DNA of 45,241 nt from an uncultured Shewanella sp. GTDB taxonomy: Bacteria > Pseudomonadota > Gammaproteobacteria > Enterobacterales > Shewanellaceae. Numbering within the stretch: position 1 is the first letter of the stretch; every line of letters starts with the position of its first letter. The DNA is taken from positions 1 through 45,241 of the forward strand of contig NZ_CANLZC010000039.1 in NCBI RefSeq assembly GCF_947495455.1. Reading direction: 5' to 3'. Below, piece after piece: positions 24,845-34,699 of this stretch. The notes under the pieces were generated by a model. It had not been told where the DNA came from, did no database searches, and saw nothing but the letters and a program-made list of their open reading frames with translations. The translations under genes and the position numbers were made by a program.

Positions 24845-26350
24845 TTATTGGCTCATGGCTTTGACTTTTGCAATGTCCTCATTGACAGCTTTAGTTAGGC
24901 GGCTACCAAAGTTTTTGTCTGCTTTGTAGAAGTAACTTAGCATGGTATATTTTACTGTTGGGTTTTTCACTTGACCCAGATCCCCCGCTAAATTCGAGAT
25001 TAAATCAGTTTGATCTTGTTTCGATAAACTTCTATACAAGACGCCCGCCTGAGAGAAATTATTTTGTTTTTTGATTGCCAGCTGTTCAATGTTGCCACTC
25101 ACTGGTGTGTTAACACTTTTATATTGCGCATCATCGCTTAAGGCAACGTGGCGGCTAGGTTGATAATTTATATCTGACTGTGTATAACTGTTACTGCTTT
25201 GCCCGTCTTGATTATAATTTTTTACAGGCGCGATTGATTGGTTCACTGGGATCTGCGACAAATTGGCGCCTAAACGATATAGCTGAGTATCAGCGTAAGA
25301 GAAGATGCGGCCTTGTAATAAACGATCTTCAGACGGCTCAATACCTGGTATTAAATTCGATGGTGCAAAAGCAGCTTGCTCCGTTTCTTGGAAAAAGTTA
25401 TTCGGTACGCGATTAAGCGTCATAGTGCCCACTTTAACTTCAGGAATATCCAACCACATTTTTGTTGCATCAAGTGGGTTATAATCAAAGTTACTCAAAT
25501 CTTCGGGCTTGATGATTTTGACGTATAGATCCCATTTAGGGTAATTGCCTTTGTTAATTTCAGTATAAAGATCATCAGTTAAGTGGTTAAAGTTTTCACC
25601 TTGTATTTTGGTGACTTCTTCACTATTTAAGCCTTTAACGCCTTGTTGGCTTTTCCAGTGAAACTTAACGTAGTTGACTTCATTATTCTTATTTATCCAT
25701 TTGTAGGCATGTACACCCCAACCATCCATTTCTCGGTAGCTTGCTGGTGTGCCTAAGTTGCTGTAAACCCAAGTGAGCATATGGGTTGAGCCGGGTTCAT
25801 GACTAAAAAAATCAAAGAAACGATTAGGATCTTGTAAATTAGTCACTGGTGATGGCTTTAATGAATGCACCATATCAGGAAATTTAATGGCATCCCGAAT
25901 GAAGAAAACGGGAAGGTTATTGCCCACTAAATCCCAATTACCTTCGTCAGTGTAAAATTTAGTGGCAAACCCTCGTGGATCTCTTAATGTTTCAGGTGAG
26001 CCTTTTGAGTGGATCACCGTTGAAAAGCGAACAAAAACAGGTGTCACTTTATTCGCTTGACTAAAAGGCGCAGAGCGTGTGAGCTCACTAAAATCACCAG
26101 CAGATACAAATTCACCATAGGCACCAGTGCCTCGAGCGTGTACGACCCTTTCTGGGATACGTTCCCGTGCAAAGCGTTGCAGCTTTTGAATGAGATTGAC
26201 ATCTTGCAGTAATACAGGACCATTGCTACCTGCTGTTGTGGAGTTTTGGTTATCACCGATAGGGGCGCCATTATCACGGGTGATAACATCAGCTTGTGCG
26301 CTGAGTGTGAGTCCTATGGAAAGACATGCAATACTTTTCGTTAGTTTCAT
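24845..26350 (-). CDS. katB: Periplasmic haem catalase (KatB-like)
   Basis: The 501-residue monofunctional catalase has a cleavable signal peptide (about residues 1-20, SAQA before DV). The distal haem His is in RVVHARGTGAYG (H71), with FVRFSTVIHSKGSPET and NLPVFFIRDAIKFPD following. The proximal Tyr is in the RIFSYADTQLYRLGANL motif. Together these mark a small-subunit, clade 3-type catalase that breaks down hydrogen peroxide in the periplasm. SD GGAG precedes the ATG. ankB lies downstream. OxyR control is likely by analogy with P. aeruginosa katB, and candidate sites lie upstream. Confidence 0.93.
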   Translation of the reverse strand: MKLTKSIACLSIGLTLSAQADVITRDNGAPIGDNQNSTTAGSNGPVLLQDVNLIQKLQRFARERIPERVVHARGTGAYGEFVSAGDFSELTRSAPFSQANKVTPVFVRFSTVIHSKGSPETLRDPRGFATKFYTDEGNWDLVGNNLPVFFIRDAIKFPDMVHSLKPSPVTNLQDPNRFFDFFSHEPGSTHMLTWVYSNLGTPASYREMDGWGVHAYKWINKNNEVNYVKFHWKSQQGVKGLNSEEVTKIQGENFNHLTDDLYTEINKGNYPKWDLYVKIIKPEDLSNFDYNPLDATKMWLDIPEVKVGTMTLNRVPNNFFQETEQAAFAPSNLIPGIEPSEDRLLQGRIFSYADTQLYRLGANLSQIPVNQSIAPVKNYNQDGQSSNSYTQSDINYQPSRHVALSDDAQYKSVNTPVSGNIEQLAIKKQNNFSQAGVLYRSLSKQDQTDLISNLAGDLGQVKNPTVKYTMLSYFYKADKNFGSRLTKAVNEDIAKVKAMSQ

Positions 26351-26399
26351 AATGGATCTCCAAGCTAATATTCTCTAGTGATTTATGCAGGCAAGTATT

Positions 26400-26459
26400 A
26401 TCGATATATTGGATTAATTGCAGCTACTTTTATCGATTATTTGAATTTAATAAATCGAT
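26400..26459 (-). promoter_or_regulatory. Candidate katB operator: three ATCGAT motifs
   Basis: ATCGAT occurs at 26400-26405, 26432-26437 and 26454-26459, spaced 32 and 22 bases. The last two are joined by an imperfect inverted repeat (ATCGATTATT... / ...AATAAATCGAT). Two-turn spacing suits an OxyR tetramer, but the bases do not match the ATAG/CTAT consensus, so the regulator is unknown. Confidence 0.35.
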
Positions 26460-26639
26460 TAGTGTGAAGATTAAATGGAGACAGTCATCAATACGCCGGC
26501 AATTCCCTATGATGTTGATGTTTATTAATTATAAATATAACAGTTGGTTATTAACAAATTTTGAATATATACAAGGTGATTTTTGACAAAGAGATTGGCA
26601 TTATAGGAATGAAGGAAAGCAAGGGATACAAGGATATTG

Positions 26640-26760
26640 ACAGTAAAATGATTTTTTGTCTGGTTTATATGTGTCTATTTTGTTTTATTTATTGATTACT
26701 TTTGTTTGTTGGGTGGCTTTGTTTGTTTTTATTATGGTGTTTTCTTGTTTAGTTTAGAGC
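26640..26760 (-). other. G-poor, A/C-rich stretch downstream of recN on the minus strand
   Basis: Read on the minus strand this segment is full of ACAAACAAA-type runs and nearly lacks G. This C-over-G, unstructured composition is what Rho loading sites look like. It lies beyond the recN hairpin in the 475-base recN-katB gap. The rest of that gap (26351-26640) holds the katB leader and otherwise nothing I recognise. Confidence 0.3.
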
Positions 26761-26784
26761 AGATGATTAGCCGCAATTTCAATA

Positions 26785-26813
26785 TCCTCGTGCATGAGTC
26801 CGTTGCACGAGGA
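26785..26813 (-). terminator. Hairpin after recN
   Basis: TCCTCGTGCA (26785-26794) and TGCACGAGGA (26804-26813) form a perfect 10-bp stem with a 9-base loop, 13 bases past the recN stop. The following minus-strand sequence (ATATTGAAATTG) has only a weak T tract. Confidence 0.6.
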
Positions 26814-26825
26814 ATATACTAATGT

Positions 26826-28484
26826 TTATTGCAGTAATTCTTTAGCATTGGCCAAGGTATTACTGGTGATCATATCTCCGCCAAGCAAACGTGCTAATTC
26901 TTCGATACGTTTAGCTTTATTCAAAGGCACCATACTGGTTTCCGTATGGCCAGCTTTAGTGTGTTTATCGACAAACATATGTTGATGTCCATTGCCTGCC
27001 ACTTGGGGTAAATGAGTGACACAAAAAACTTGGGTGGAATCGCCCAATGTGCGCAGCATACGTCCGACAACGGCTGCGGTAGGTCCTGAAATACCCACAT
27101 CGACTTCATCAAAAATTAATGTTGGAGTGGCGACCTTTTTGGCGGTGATCACTTGGATCCCGAGTCCAATTCGTGAGAGCTCTCCGCCAGAAGCCACTTT
27201 TGCCAAGGGCTGAAGCTCTTGCCCTGGATTGGTTGACACAAGAAAATCGACATGATCGCAGCCATTAGAGGATATATTGTCTTCATTGAACTGAATATTT
27301 ATAGTAAATTTGCCTTTGGGCATATTGAGATCATGTATTGATTTAGTGACTTTTTTATCCAGTTCTTTAGCATATCGACATCGACTCTGGTGCAATTTTC
27401 TTGCATTATCGAGGTAATGGCTTTTGGATTGTAATAGTAACTTTTGAATATCTTCCAGTTTATCTTCATCTGAGTCGAGCTCATTGAGTTCAAGCAATAA
27501 ACTTTGATGATGTGCATAGAGCTCATTGGGCTGTACTTGATGTTTTCTTGAGAGTTGCATTATTTTAGACAAACGTTGCTCTAAATAAGCAAAGTGCTCA
27601 GGATCTAGCTCTAATCCATTGAGATAATGAGTTAATTCACTGCTGCTTTCTTGGACTTGAATCAATGCTTCATTGAGCATATTAGCGATATTTTCAAGTT
27701 GAGGATCGAAATTTTCAAGTGTTTGTGCTTGTGTTATCGCACTGTTTAATAAGGATTCGATACTGGCTTGCTCGTCATCTTGCAATAAAAATAACTGATT
27801 TTGACAGGCTTGTATTAACTCTGTGCTATTAGCAAGCTTTTTATGCTCAGCTTCGACTCGCTCAAATTCATTTTCTTCTATTGCAAACTCATTGAGTTCT
27901 TCGACTTGATATTGTAGTAGCTGTTTTCGAGCGAGTCTTTGTTGTTGGGATGTTTCGAGTTGCTTGAGCTCTTTTTCTATTGTTTTACAGCGTAAATAGC
28001 TGTGATTAACGTTTTCAAGTAACAACTTATGATTGGCATAATTATCCAATAATGTCAGTTGATGTTCACTTTTTAGCATGGCGTGGTGTGCATGTTGACC
28101 GTGAATGCCAACAAGGAGTTGCCCAAGAGATTTCAATTGTGTCAATGGTACTGGATTACCATTGATATAGGCGCGAGAGCGGCCATCGTTACTAATAGTG
28201 CGTCTGAGAATACACTCATTTTCTAGTTCAAGATCGTTATCTTCTAACCAGCGTTTGGCAAGGGGGACATCATTGAGAGAGAAACGTGCACTGACTTCCA
28301 TTTTACTGGCGCCACTTCTAACGGTATTAGGATCGGAACGATTCCCTAAGCAGAGTCCAAGTGCATCGATAGCAATGGATTTTCCAGCGCCGGTTTCACC
28401 AGTAATACTGGTCATTCCCGCTTTGAAATCTAATTCAAGGAAACGCACAATAGCAAAATTATTGATACTCAGTTGGCAAAGCAT
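26826..28484 (-). CDS. recN: DNA repair ATPase RecN
   Basis: The 552-residue SMC-like protein acts in double-strand-break repair and chromosome cohesion after damage. The N-terminus carries NNFAIVRFLELDFKAG and Walker A GETGAGKS. The C-terminus has VASGGELSRIGLGIQV (signature) and TLIFDEVDVGISG (Walker B). Long Glu/Gln/Leu-rich coiled coils lie between (about residues 155-370). Length equals the E. coli protein. Three LexA boxes just upstream make it a strongly SOS-controlled gene. Confidence 0.96.
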   Translation of the reverse strand: MLCQLSINNFAIVRFLELDFKAGMTSITGETGAGKSIAIDALGLCLGNRSDPNTVRSGASKMEVSARFSLNDVPLAKRWLEDNDLELENECILRRTISNDGRSRAYINGNPVPLTQLKSLGQLLVGIHGQHAHHAMLKSEHQLTLLDNYANHKLLLENVNHSYLRCKTIEKELKQLETSQQQRLARKQLLQYQVEELNEFAIEENEFERVEAEHKKLANSTELIQACQNQLFLLQDDEQASIESLLNSAITQAQTLENFDPQLENIANMLNEALIQVQESSSELTHYLNGLELDPEHFAYLEQRLSKIMQLSRKHQVQPNELYAHHQSLLLELNELDSDEDKLEDIQKLLLQSKSHYLDNARKLHQSRCRYAKELDKKVTKSIHDLNMPKGKFTINIQFNEDNISSNGCDHVDFLVSTNPGQELQPLAKVASGGELSRIGLGIQVITAKKVATPTLIFDEVDVGISGPTAAVVGRMLRTLGDSTQVFCVTHLPQVAGNGHQHMFVDKHTKAGHTETSMVPLNKAKRIEELARLLGGDMITSNTLANAKELLQ

Positions 28485-28505
28485 AACGATGTCCCTTTCT
28501 CTAAA

Positions 28506-28567
28506 TACTGTATTGATAGACAGTGGACTGTTTTTTTATACAGTATAGACTGTTTTTTTATACAGTA
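28506..28567 (-). promoter_or_regulatory. recN promoter with three tandem LexA (SOS) boxes
   Basis: Three CTG-N10-CAG boxes start at 28508, 28528 and 28550, about 20-22 bases apart. Two of them are identical (CTGTTTTTTTATACAG), and the third is CTGTATTGATAGACAG. On the minus strand a plausible promoter TTGATA (28586-28581) - 18 bases - TATAAA (28562-28557) overlaps the distal box, and the other two lie downstream of it, so LexA would block both polymerase binding and clearance. Confidence 0.88.
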
Positions 28568-28668
28568 AATAGTCTGTCTATATCAAGTGCTGTTTTTTCA
28601 TCCTATTGAAGAAAGTTAAGGTTTGTTCTTTTCTCTAATCAATAAAAGCTAGTGGCAATAGGCGTTGA

Positions 28669-29622
28669 CTAAAAAGTTAACCATCTTTCTATTAAAGGTA
28701 AACTGATAAAACTCATTAGCGTGCCAAGCAATAAAATAAGAGCACTGCTGAGTGTGTTGACTTGATATCGTTGTGCGAGTAAGTAAACACTGGCGGCAGT
28801 GGGTAATGAAGCAAGGATCACCCCCATGATAAGCAGTTGCTGACTAACTTCAAAAAATGTCAGAAAGCCATAAGCTAATAAAGGTTGAAGGATAAGTTTT
28901 ACTGCATTGATCGCGCACAACTCCGACAATTTTATTTTTTCAGTATTGGATGGTTCAGCTTGTCTTGTTGCTTTGGCAAGGACCATACCAATGGCGAATA
29001 ATGCACAGGGGCTAGATGTGGATCCAACTTGATGTAGCATTAAGTCTATAGGGGGAAAAAGCGAGAAAGATAAGCTTGATAAGGCGATGCCTATGATGCC
29101 AGCAATAACAATAGGGTTGGTACTCAAGGCGCGAGTGATGATACTCATTGCTGAATGATTCTGTTTGCTCTGATGGAGTTCGATGCTGACTAAGGCTATG
29201 GCAAATAATAAAATTGAAATTAAACTGGCGACAGCGGCAGCTGTGAGGGCACCTTGTTGCTCGGGAAAAAGTAATATCATGATGGGAATACCAATAAAGG
29301 CAGTATTGCCAAAGGTGGCATTGAGTGCTCTGATGGCTGCGAGCGCGTGCAGTTTGGGATGCATGATTAAAGAAGCGATGATGCATAAACTGTATGAGAT
29401 TAACATCGCCAAGGTGAGGCTGATAATAAAACCCCATTGTAGAATGTCATCAAGGGGGGTATTAGCAAGTGCAGCAATAATGATAGCCGGAAGTGCCACA
29501 TAATACACATATAAATTGAGGCATTGATCGGTATTATTAGGAAGCACTCTTATTTTTTGAATGAAAGCGCCAAGTAGCATGATCAAGAAAATGGCGACAA
29601 GAGGGGTTAATATCAGCGGCAT
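28669..29622 (-). CDS. AEC-family (auxin efflux carrier-like) transporter
   Basis: The 317-residue membrane protein has about ten hydrophobic segments in two inverted halves of five, the AEC/MFR layout. Recognisable points are GAFIQKIRVLPNNTDQCLNLYVYYVALPAI in the first two helices and ATFGNTAFIGIPIMILLFPEQQGA, with the family's GxxNTGFxGxP-like crossover. The second half has FAIGMVLAK, matching the mirror motif. Bacterial members move small carboxylates or other solutes, but the substrate cannot be told from sequence. It is a single gene between recN and yjaG, separated from yjaG by a terminator. Confidence 0.82.
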   Translation of the reverse strand: MPLILTPLVAIFLIMLLGAFIQKIRVLPNNTDQCLNLYVYYVALPAIIIAALANTPLDDILQWGFIISLTLAMLISYSLCIIASLIMHPKLHALAAIRALNATFGNTAFIGIPIMILLFPEQQGALTAAAVASLISILLFAIALVSIELHQSKQNHSAMSIITRALSTNPIVIAGIIGIALSSLSFSLFPPIDLMLHQVGSTSSPCALFAIGMVLAKATRQAEPSNTEKIKLSELCAINAVKLILQPLLAYGFLTFFEVSQQLLIMGVILASLPTAASVYLLAQRYQVNTLSSALILLLGTLMSFISLPLIERWLTF

Positions 29623-29678
29623 GTCTATAACCTAAAAAGAGAGATAAGATTATAATATATAGATTAAAAAATAAAATG

Positions 29679-29714
29679 AGTGATAGCGTGTTAGTCAAAC
29701 GCTATCACTGAAGG
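29679..29714 (-). terminator. Intrinsic terminator after yjaG
   Basis: AGTGATAGCGT (29679-29689) and ACGCTATCACT (29699-29709) give a perfect 11-bp stem with a 9-base loop. On the minus strand it is followed by CATTTTATTTTTTAATCT, a good T-rich tract. Confidence 0.82.
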
Positions 29715-29729
29715 TATATTTCAAGCTGT

Positions 29730-30344
29730 TTAGCTGTTTTTTGTTGGAGTACTTATTCCAATATTAGAGATCCCTACAGCGACGATATCGCGGCGTAAAC
29801 CCTTAATAAAATTAGGCGTTATCTTTTCCTGAGATTCAATAATATTTAACAGAGTATTTTGCATTTCTTTTTCTTCTTGCATGACCTCATGGGCAAAAAT
29901 GTAATCGTCGAGTGCGGATGCTTTATCAAATTCAATATCGCAAGTGGCCTCAATGTAATTGGCTACGGTACTTGATGACAATTTACTGATATTGATGATG
30001 TCGTCTTCGACCTTACTTTCCATTGCACTGAGCAATGAGGTCAGCGCAACAGCTGCATCCATGGCAGGATAAACACCATACATATCAGACTCTTCAGGAT
30101 TTGGAGTATTAACTTCAAGTCGTTCTAGTTGAAGGTCAATATTGAGCTTTAATTTGGTATCGTACATAGATTGCCAAAGTAAGTTAAGCAAAGTATCCAG
30201 CACTTGGGGATCGCCAAAATTGCCAATATCAGAGAATAATTGATAATTTGGAAGCATTCGTTGGCATAATGCAATTGCAAATAATTTCTTTTTTGGTAGT
30301 TCCAACGCCTTGAGACGTTTGAAAAATCCCATTTTTTCTGTCAT
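29730..30344 (-). CDS. yjaG: YjaG family protein (DUF416)
   Basis: The 204-residue soluble protein matches the DUF416 family in several places: FAIALCQRMLPNYQLFSDIGNFGDPQVL, SDMYGVYPAMDAAVALTSLL and the C-terminal LRRDIVAVGISNIGI. The function of the family is not established. It begins one base after the barA stop on the same strand, so it is expressed with barA. A terminator follows. Confidence 0.85.
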   Translation of the reverse strand: MTEKMGFFKRLKALELPKKKLFAIALCQRMLPNYQLFSDIGNFGDPQVLDTLLNLLWQSMYDTKLKLNIDLQLERLEVNTPNPEESDMYGVYPAMDAAVALTSLLSAMESKVEDDIINISKLSSSTVANYIEATCDIEFDKASALDDYIFAHEVMQEEKEMQNTLLNIIESQEKITPNFIKGLRRDIVAVGISNIGISTPTKNS

Positions 30345-30345
30345 T

Positions 30346-33135
30346 TTATATGTCCGAAGATAGCTGTGAGATCAGTTGAGCGACTGCTGATTCTACCTTA
30401 GTTAGCTCATCAAGTAACTCTAGGATTTCAGGTTCTACATCATCAAGGGGAATTTCTTTTTTCAATGCTGATTCTATCTCGTGGCAAAGCTTCTGTGTTC
30501 TAGGCACTCCACAATAACAACTGGCACCATGCAGTTTATGCACATGGGTGAGCATAGAAGGATTGTCTTGGTTATCGAGGGCATGTTGAATGTTGTTTTG
30601 AGTCTCGGGTAAAGAATCGATGAGCATCGTTAACATGTCTAAAGCTAAATCAGGCTTATTATTGGCTTGTGACAGGCAAAGTTCCCAATTAAGAGTATTA
30701 GGATCAAAATGGGTAAAAGTGGGTCGTGTCTTCCATTTTTGGATGATATCTTTAAGGGCTGTTTCATCAATGGGTTTAGGCAGGTAATCGTTCATACCAC
30801 AAGCATTGATGTGCTCTCTTTCTTCTGCGAGAGCATGAGCAGTCACTGCAATAATAGGCGTATTTCGGTTTAGGGAGTCTTGCCTGATCTGTTTCGTTGC
30901 GCTTAATCCATCGGTTCCTGGCATTTGAATATCCATAAAAATCAGATCAAAACTACGCTGTTTGGCTATCAACACCGCTTTCTCGCCGCTGTCAGTGACG
31001 GTAACATGAGTCACCAACTCTTTTAATAAGGTATCGATTAATTTCAAATTAGCTGGGTTATCATCCACTGCAAAGACGTTGAGCTTTTCTTGGCTAAGGG
31101 GCTGGGGTATTTGAATGTGAGTGGGTAAAGACTCCTGTGAGTGGTTATGGGGGTGGAGTAAGTTTTTAGCTAAACTTCTTTCACTTAATGGCGCTGGCAG
31201 CAGTTTGTCTATTGATGGATAAAATTGGGAGAGGCTTTCTTGTTGATCCAGTCCATGAGCGATGACCAAGACATAATCACACTTTTTGTTCACTTGTTTA
31301 AGCTGTTCTGGAGAAAGTTGGGGATTGAATAGCCCGATACTGCTCAATAGAGCAAAATCAAAATGCCTATCGGTGTGCTCAAGTAAACTGGCTAATTCTG
31401 CTTGGGTTTGTACGTGGCGTACTTGTAATCCCCAAAGTTGTAATAATCGATCTGTTGCCGAGTGTGATAATGCTCTTGGTTCAAATAAGAGAAGGCTTTT
31501 GTTTTTTAGCTCTTTAATATTATAGGGAATATTAATTGGGTATTGGCTTTGCTGTAAGGTGAAGGTAAACCAAAAAGTTGAGCCTGAGTTCACGGAAGAC
31601 TCACAACCAATTTCTCCTCCCATTCGATTGACTAATCGTTTTGTGATCACAAGTCCCAATCCTGTGCCGCCAAAACGGCGTGAGATAGACGAGTCAGCTT
31701 GCCCAAAAGCTTGAAAAAGATCGGCTTGTTGTTTGGGATCAATACCAATCCCTGTATCACTGATTTCACACTTTAAACAAATTTGGTTATCAATGAGAGT
31801 GGTGAGCTGGATCTTGAGTAAAATACTGCCCTTATCAGTAAATTTAATGGCATTACCGATTAAATTGGTAATAATTTGCCCAAAACGCATGGCATCCCCA
31901 GAGACATCTTCAGGAATATTAGGGTCAATGTCGATAACCAACTCGAGGTTTTTCTCATAAGCACTATTGGCTAACAAGATAATGGTTTCATCAATGGTTT
32001 CACGGAAAGAAAAGGGCATGTTTTCTAATGTCATCTTTCCTGCTTCTAACTTAGAGAAGTCGAGAATATCATTAATGATCCCCAGTAAATTGGTGGCGCT
32101 GCGCTCTATTGTTGTGATGTAATCTTGCTGGCTGGAATGTAAGGGGGTTTTTAGAAGCTGCTTGGCGAAACCTATCACACCATTAAGTGGGGTGCGTAGC
32201 TCATGAGACATGTTGGCTAAGAATTCAGACTTAATGCGACTGGCTTCTTGAGCGCGTTTTTTGGCTAAATCTAATTCTACATTTTGAATTTCAATTTGCT
32301 CTAAGGTTTCTCGTAAGTCCAGTGTGGCCTGATCAATATTTTGCTGCATTTCTTCATGATATTCAGATAACGAACCTGCCATAGCATTAATGCCGCGTTT
32401 GAGTAAGTCTAATTCGCCAATTAAATTACCTGTTAGTCGAGTATCGAGCTTGCCTTCTCGTATTTTAGCGACCACTCTGACCATTTCAGTGATGGGTTGG
32501 GTGACATTTTTCACAAGCCTGAAAGTAAACAATAAATTGAGCTGCACACCAATGAGGACAATAATAAAGGCGGCAACAGCAGCACGGTGCTGCTCTAAGA
32601 GGGCATTTTCCTTATTAATAAGGATGGCAATATAACCAAGTTTTTTCTCATTATATTGTGATTTAGCTGGTGGCGAATGGTAAGATTGAATGAGATGATT
32701 TTTGGTCGTAAAAATGGGGCTACGCAGAATTAAACTGTCACCTAAGTGTTCAATTTCTGTTTCTTTTAGGCTGTCAGCGGCTTGCTCAAAGCGCATGAAT
32801 TCATGATTTTTATAATGATGAGAGGTGACGATAACGCGATTATCATTATCAAAAATGGCAATAAATTGAACTAAAGAGGGTTTATTTAGTTGCGCAGAAG
32901 TGATCAGGCGCTTTGTGGTTTCAAAATCATTCGTTTCCAATCCCGCTTCTGCGGCAATGGCCAAAGGTTCGATAATATTGCTCGCTTGTTCTGTGAGCGT
33001 TTCTTCAAGCTCATAGAATCGATTTATGGTAAAATAGCTTCCTAATAGTATACCGACTAAAATGGTCGGCGCTAATGCCAGTACCAGAACCCAAGAGCGC
33101 AGGCTGTATTTGGCCATGTTATTGGCATTGTTCAT
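30346..33135 (-). CDS. barA: Hybrid sensor histidine kinase BarA
   Basis: The 929-residue tripartite kinase feeds the response regulator UvrY/GacA and through it the small RNAs that control CsrA. In order it has an N-terminal membrane helix (about 10-32), a periplasmic sensor, a second helix (about 185-205), HAMP and a coiled coil, then HisKA with FLANMSHELRTPLNG (H311). HATPase motifs follow (NLIGNAIKFTDKG, DTGIGI, GGTGLGL), then a degenerate receiver-like stretch and a receiver with D735 in FMDIQMPG. The C-terminal Hpt has H866 in HKLHGAS. Relay runs from H311 to D735 to H866. It is divergent from rlmD, 94 bases apart. Confidence 0.95.
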   Translation of the reverse strand: MNNANNMAKYSLRSWVLVLALAPTILVGILLGSYFTINRFYELEETLTEQASNIIEPLAIAAEAGLETNDFETTKRLITSAQLNKPSLVQFIAIFDNDNRVIVTSHHYKNHEFMRFEQAADSLKETEIEHLGDSLILRSPIFTTKNHLIQSYHSPPAKSQYNEKKLGYIAILINKENALLEQHRAAVAAFIIVLIGVQLNLLFTFRLVKNVTQPITEMVRVVAKIREGKLDTRLTGNLIGELDLLKRGINAMAGSLSEYHEEMQQNIDQATLDLRETLEQIEIQNVELDLAKKRAQEASRIKSEFLANMSHELRTPLNGVIGFAKQLLKTPLHSSQQDYITTIERSATNLLGIINDILDFSKLEAGKMTLENMPFSFRETIDETIILLANSAYEKNLELVIDIDPNIPEDVSGDAMRFGQIITNLIGNAIKFTDKGSILLKIQLTTLIDNQICLKCEISDTGIGIDPKQQADLFQAFGQADSSISRRFGGTGLGLVITKRLVNRMGGEIGCESSVNSGSTFWFTFTLQQSQYPINIPYNIKELKNKSLLLFEPRALSHSATDRLLQLWGLQVRHVQTQAELASLLEHTDRHFDFALLSSIGLFNPQLSPEQLKQVNKKCDYVLVIAHGLDQQESLSQFYPSIDKLLPAPLSERSLAKNLLHPHNHSQESLPTHIQIPQPLSQEKLNVFAVDDNPANLKLIDTLLKELVTHVTVTDSGEKAVLIAKQRSFDLIFMDIQMPGTDGLSATKQIRQDSLNRNTPIIAVTAHALAEEREHINACGMNDYLPKPIDETALKDIIQKWKTRPTFTHFDPNTLNWELCLSQANNKPDLALDMLTMLIDSLPETQNNIQHALDNQDNPSMLTHVHKLHGASCYCGVPRTQKLCHEIESALKKEIPLDDVEPEILELLDELTKVESAVAQLISQLSSDI

Positions 33136-33229
33136 TGAGTCATCATTGTTCGTAACTTAGTGAAATTATTTCATATATTGCCAGAAGTTGGGCCATCTTG
33201 GCCAGTTTTTTATCTATTTAGAGGCCTAA

Positions 33230-34573
33230 ATGGCACAGTTTTATAAAGCGACACCCAATAAAAAGAAACCATTATCGAGTAAGCTTTCACTTGATGTTAG
33301 CCAATTGGACCATCTGGGCGCAGGTATTGCCCATCATCAAGGTAAGATAGTTTTTATTCCTGACAGTCTGCCCGGTGAGAAAGTATTAGTACAATTAACA
33401 GAGCAAAAAAAGACGTTTTCTCGAGCCAAGTTACTGCATATTGAGCAAACTTCACCTCAACGCGTTGTGCCTTCATGTGAACATTATCAACAGTGTGGTG
33501 GTTGTGATTTACAGCATTTATCCAGTGATGATCAAAGACGTCACAAAGAACAGACTTTGTTGGATTTACTTCGGCGTTTTTCAATGAAAGGCAAAGGTGA
33601 GACACTTGATGATGTGCTCGCGACATCTTTGTTTGATAGCCATTGGCACTACAGGCGTAGAGCGCGATTAGCAACCTTGTATCACGCAAAAACGAAACAT
33701 ATTAGTTTAGGATTTAGGGCTAAAAATAGCAGTGAAGTCGTTGAAATCCAGTCGTGCTCTGTGTTGTCTAAAGAATTATCGATTTTGACCCCTTTATTTG
33801 CTAAATTGTTTAATCAATTACATGCAAAAAAATCTTTAGGTCATCTTGAATTAACCCAAGCCGATAATGGCATTTTTGCGGTTATTCGTATCACGACGCA
33901 GTTAACGGATAAAGATAAACAAAAACTGATTGATTTTGGGCAGGCGCAGGCTCTCAATCTTTTGTTACTCAATAATGACGGAAAAAGTGAGTCTTTAACG
34001 GGAGTGTCACAACCTTTTTATGCATTAAATGAAGATAAGCTTTCTTTTTCAGCGGGTAACTTTATTCAAGTCAATAGTGCGGTTAATCAAATGATGGTGT
34101 CCCAGGCGATTGATTGGCTGGCCCCCAAAAAAGATGAGCGAGTACTGGATTTGTTTTGTGGTGTCGGTAATTTTAGTATACCGCTGGCTCGAATGGCGGC
34201 AGAAGTCATAGGCGTTGAAGGTGTACTGGACATGGTAAAACAAGCACAAGTGAATGCTGAGCAAAATGGTGTTGAAAATGTGTCTTTTTATCATGGGGAT
34301 TTAAGCAGTGATTTATCCAAGGCGCCTTGGCTTGGAAAGGTGGATAAAATATTATTAGATCCTGCTAGAGCGGGCGCTTATGAAACACTGAAATGGCTTA
34401 AAAAGTTGAAACCCAGCGCTTTGGTATACGTGTCCTGTAATCCTGCGAGTTTAGCAAGAGATGCTGAATTGATTTTACAGCAAGGTTATCAGCTAACCAA
34501 AATGGGGATGATTGATATGTTTCCTCAAACTCATCACCTTGAGTCTATGGCGTTATTTGAATTGAAGAAATGA
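33230..34573 (+). CDS. rlmD: 23S rRNA (uracil-1939-C5)-methyltransferase RlmD
   Basis: The 447-residue enzyme is formerly known as RumA. A TRAM domain forms the N-terminus (about 15-75). The iron-sulfur cluster motif follows in [15 protein letters not shown], and the fourth Cys is in [11 protein letters not shown]. The SAM-binding methyltransferase domain has [16 protein letters not shown]. The nucleophilic Cys is in [16 protein letters not shown] near the C-terminus. It uses SAM to methylate U1939 of 23S rRNA. The gene neighbourhood barA-rlmD-relA is conserved in Shewanella and enterics. Confidence 0.96.
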   Translation: MAQFYKATPNKKKPLSSKLSLDVSQLDHLGAGIAHHQGKIVFIPDSLPGEKVLVQLTEQKKTFSRAKLLHIEQTSPQRVVPSCEHYQQCGGCDLQHLSSDDQRRHKEQTLLDLLRRFSMKGKGETLDDVLATSLFDSHWHYRRRARLATLYHAKTKHISLGFRAKNSSEVVEIQSCSVLSKELSILTPLFAKLFNQLHAKKSLGHLELTQADNGIFAVIRITTQLTDKDKQKLIDFGQAQALNLLLLNNDGKSESLTGVSQPFYALNEDKLSFSAGNFIQVNSAVNQMMVSQAIDWLAPKKDERVLDLFCGVGNFSIPLARMAAEVIGVEGVLDMVKQAQVNAEQNGVENVSFYHGDLSSDLSKAPWLGKVDKILLDPARAGAYETLKWLKKLKPSALVYVSCNPASLARDAELILQQGYQLTKMGMIDMFPQTHHLESMALFELKK

Positions 34574-34699
34574 TACTTGTTGGCTCGATAGTTATTGAAT
34601 GCAATATGTGTCTATTAATGATTAACGGTGGACGAGGGAACATTCTTCGCCGCCATAACAACTTCTGTAATTTTTCTCAGTACAACAAAGGAACCTCTG

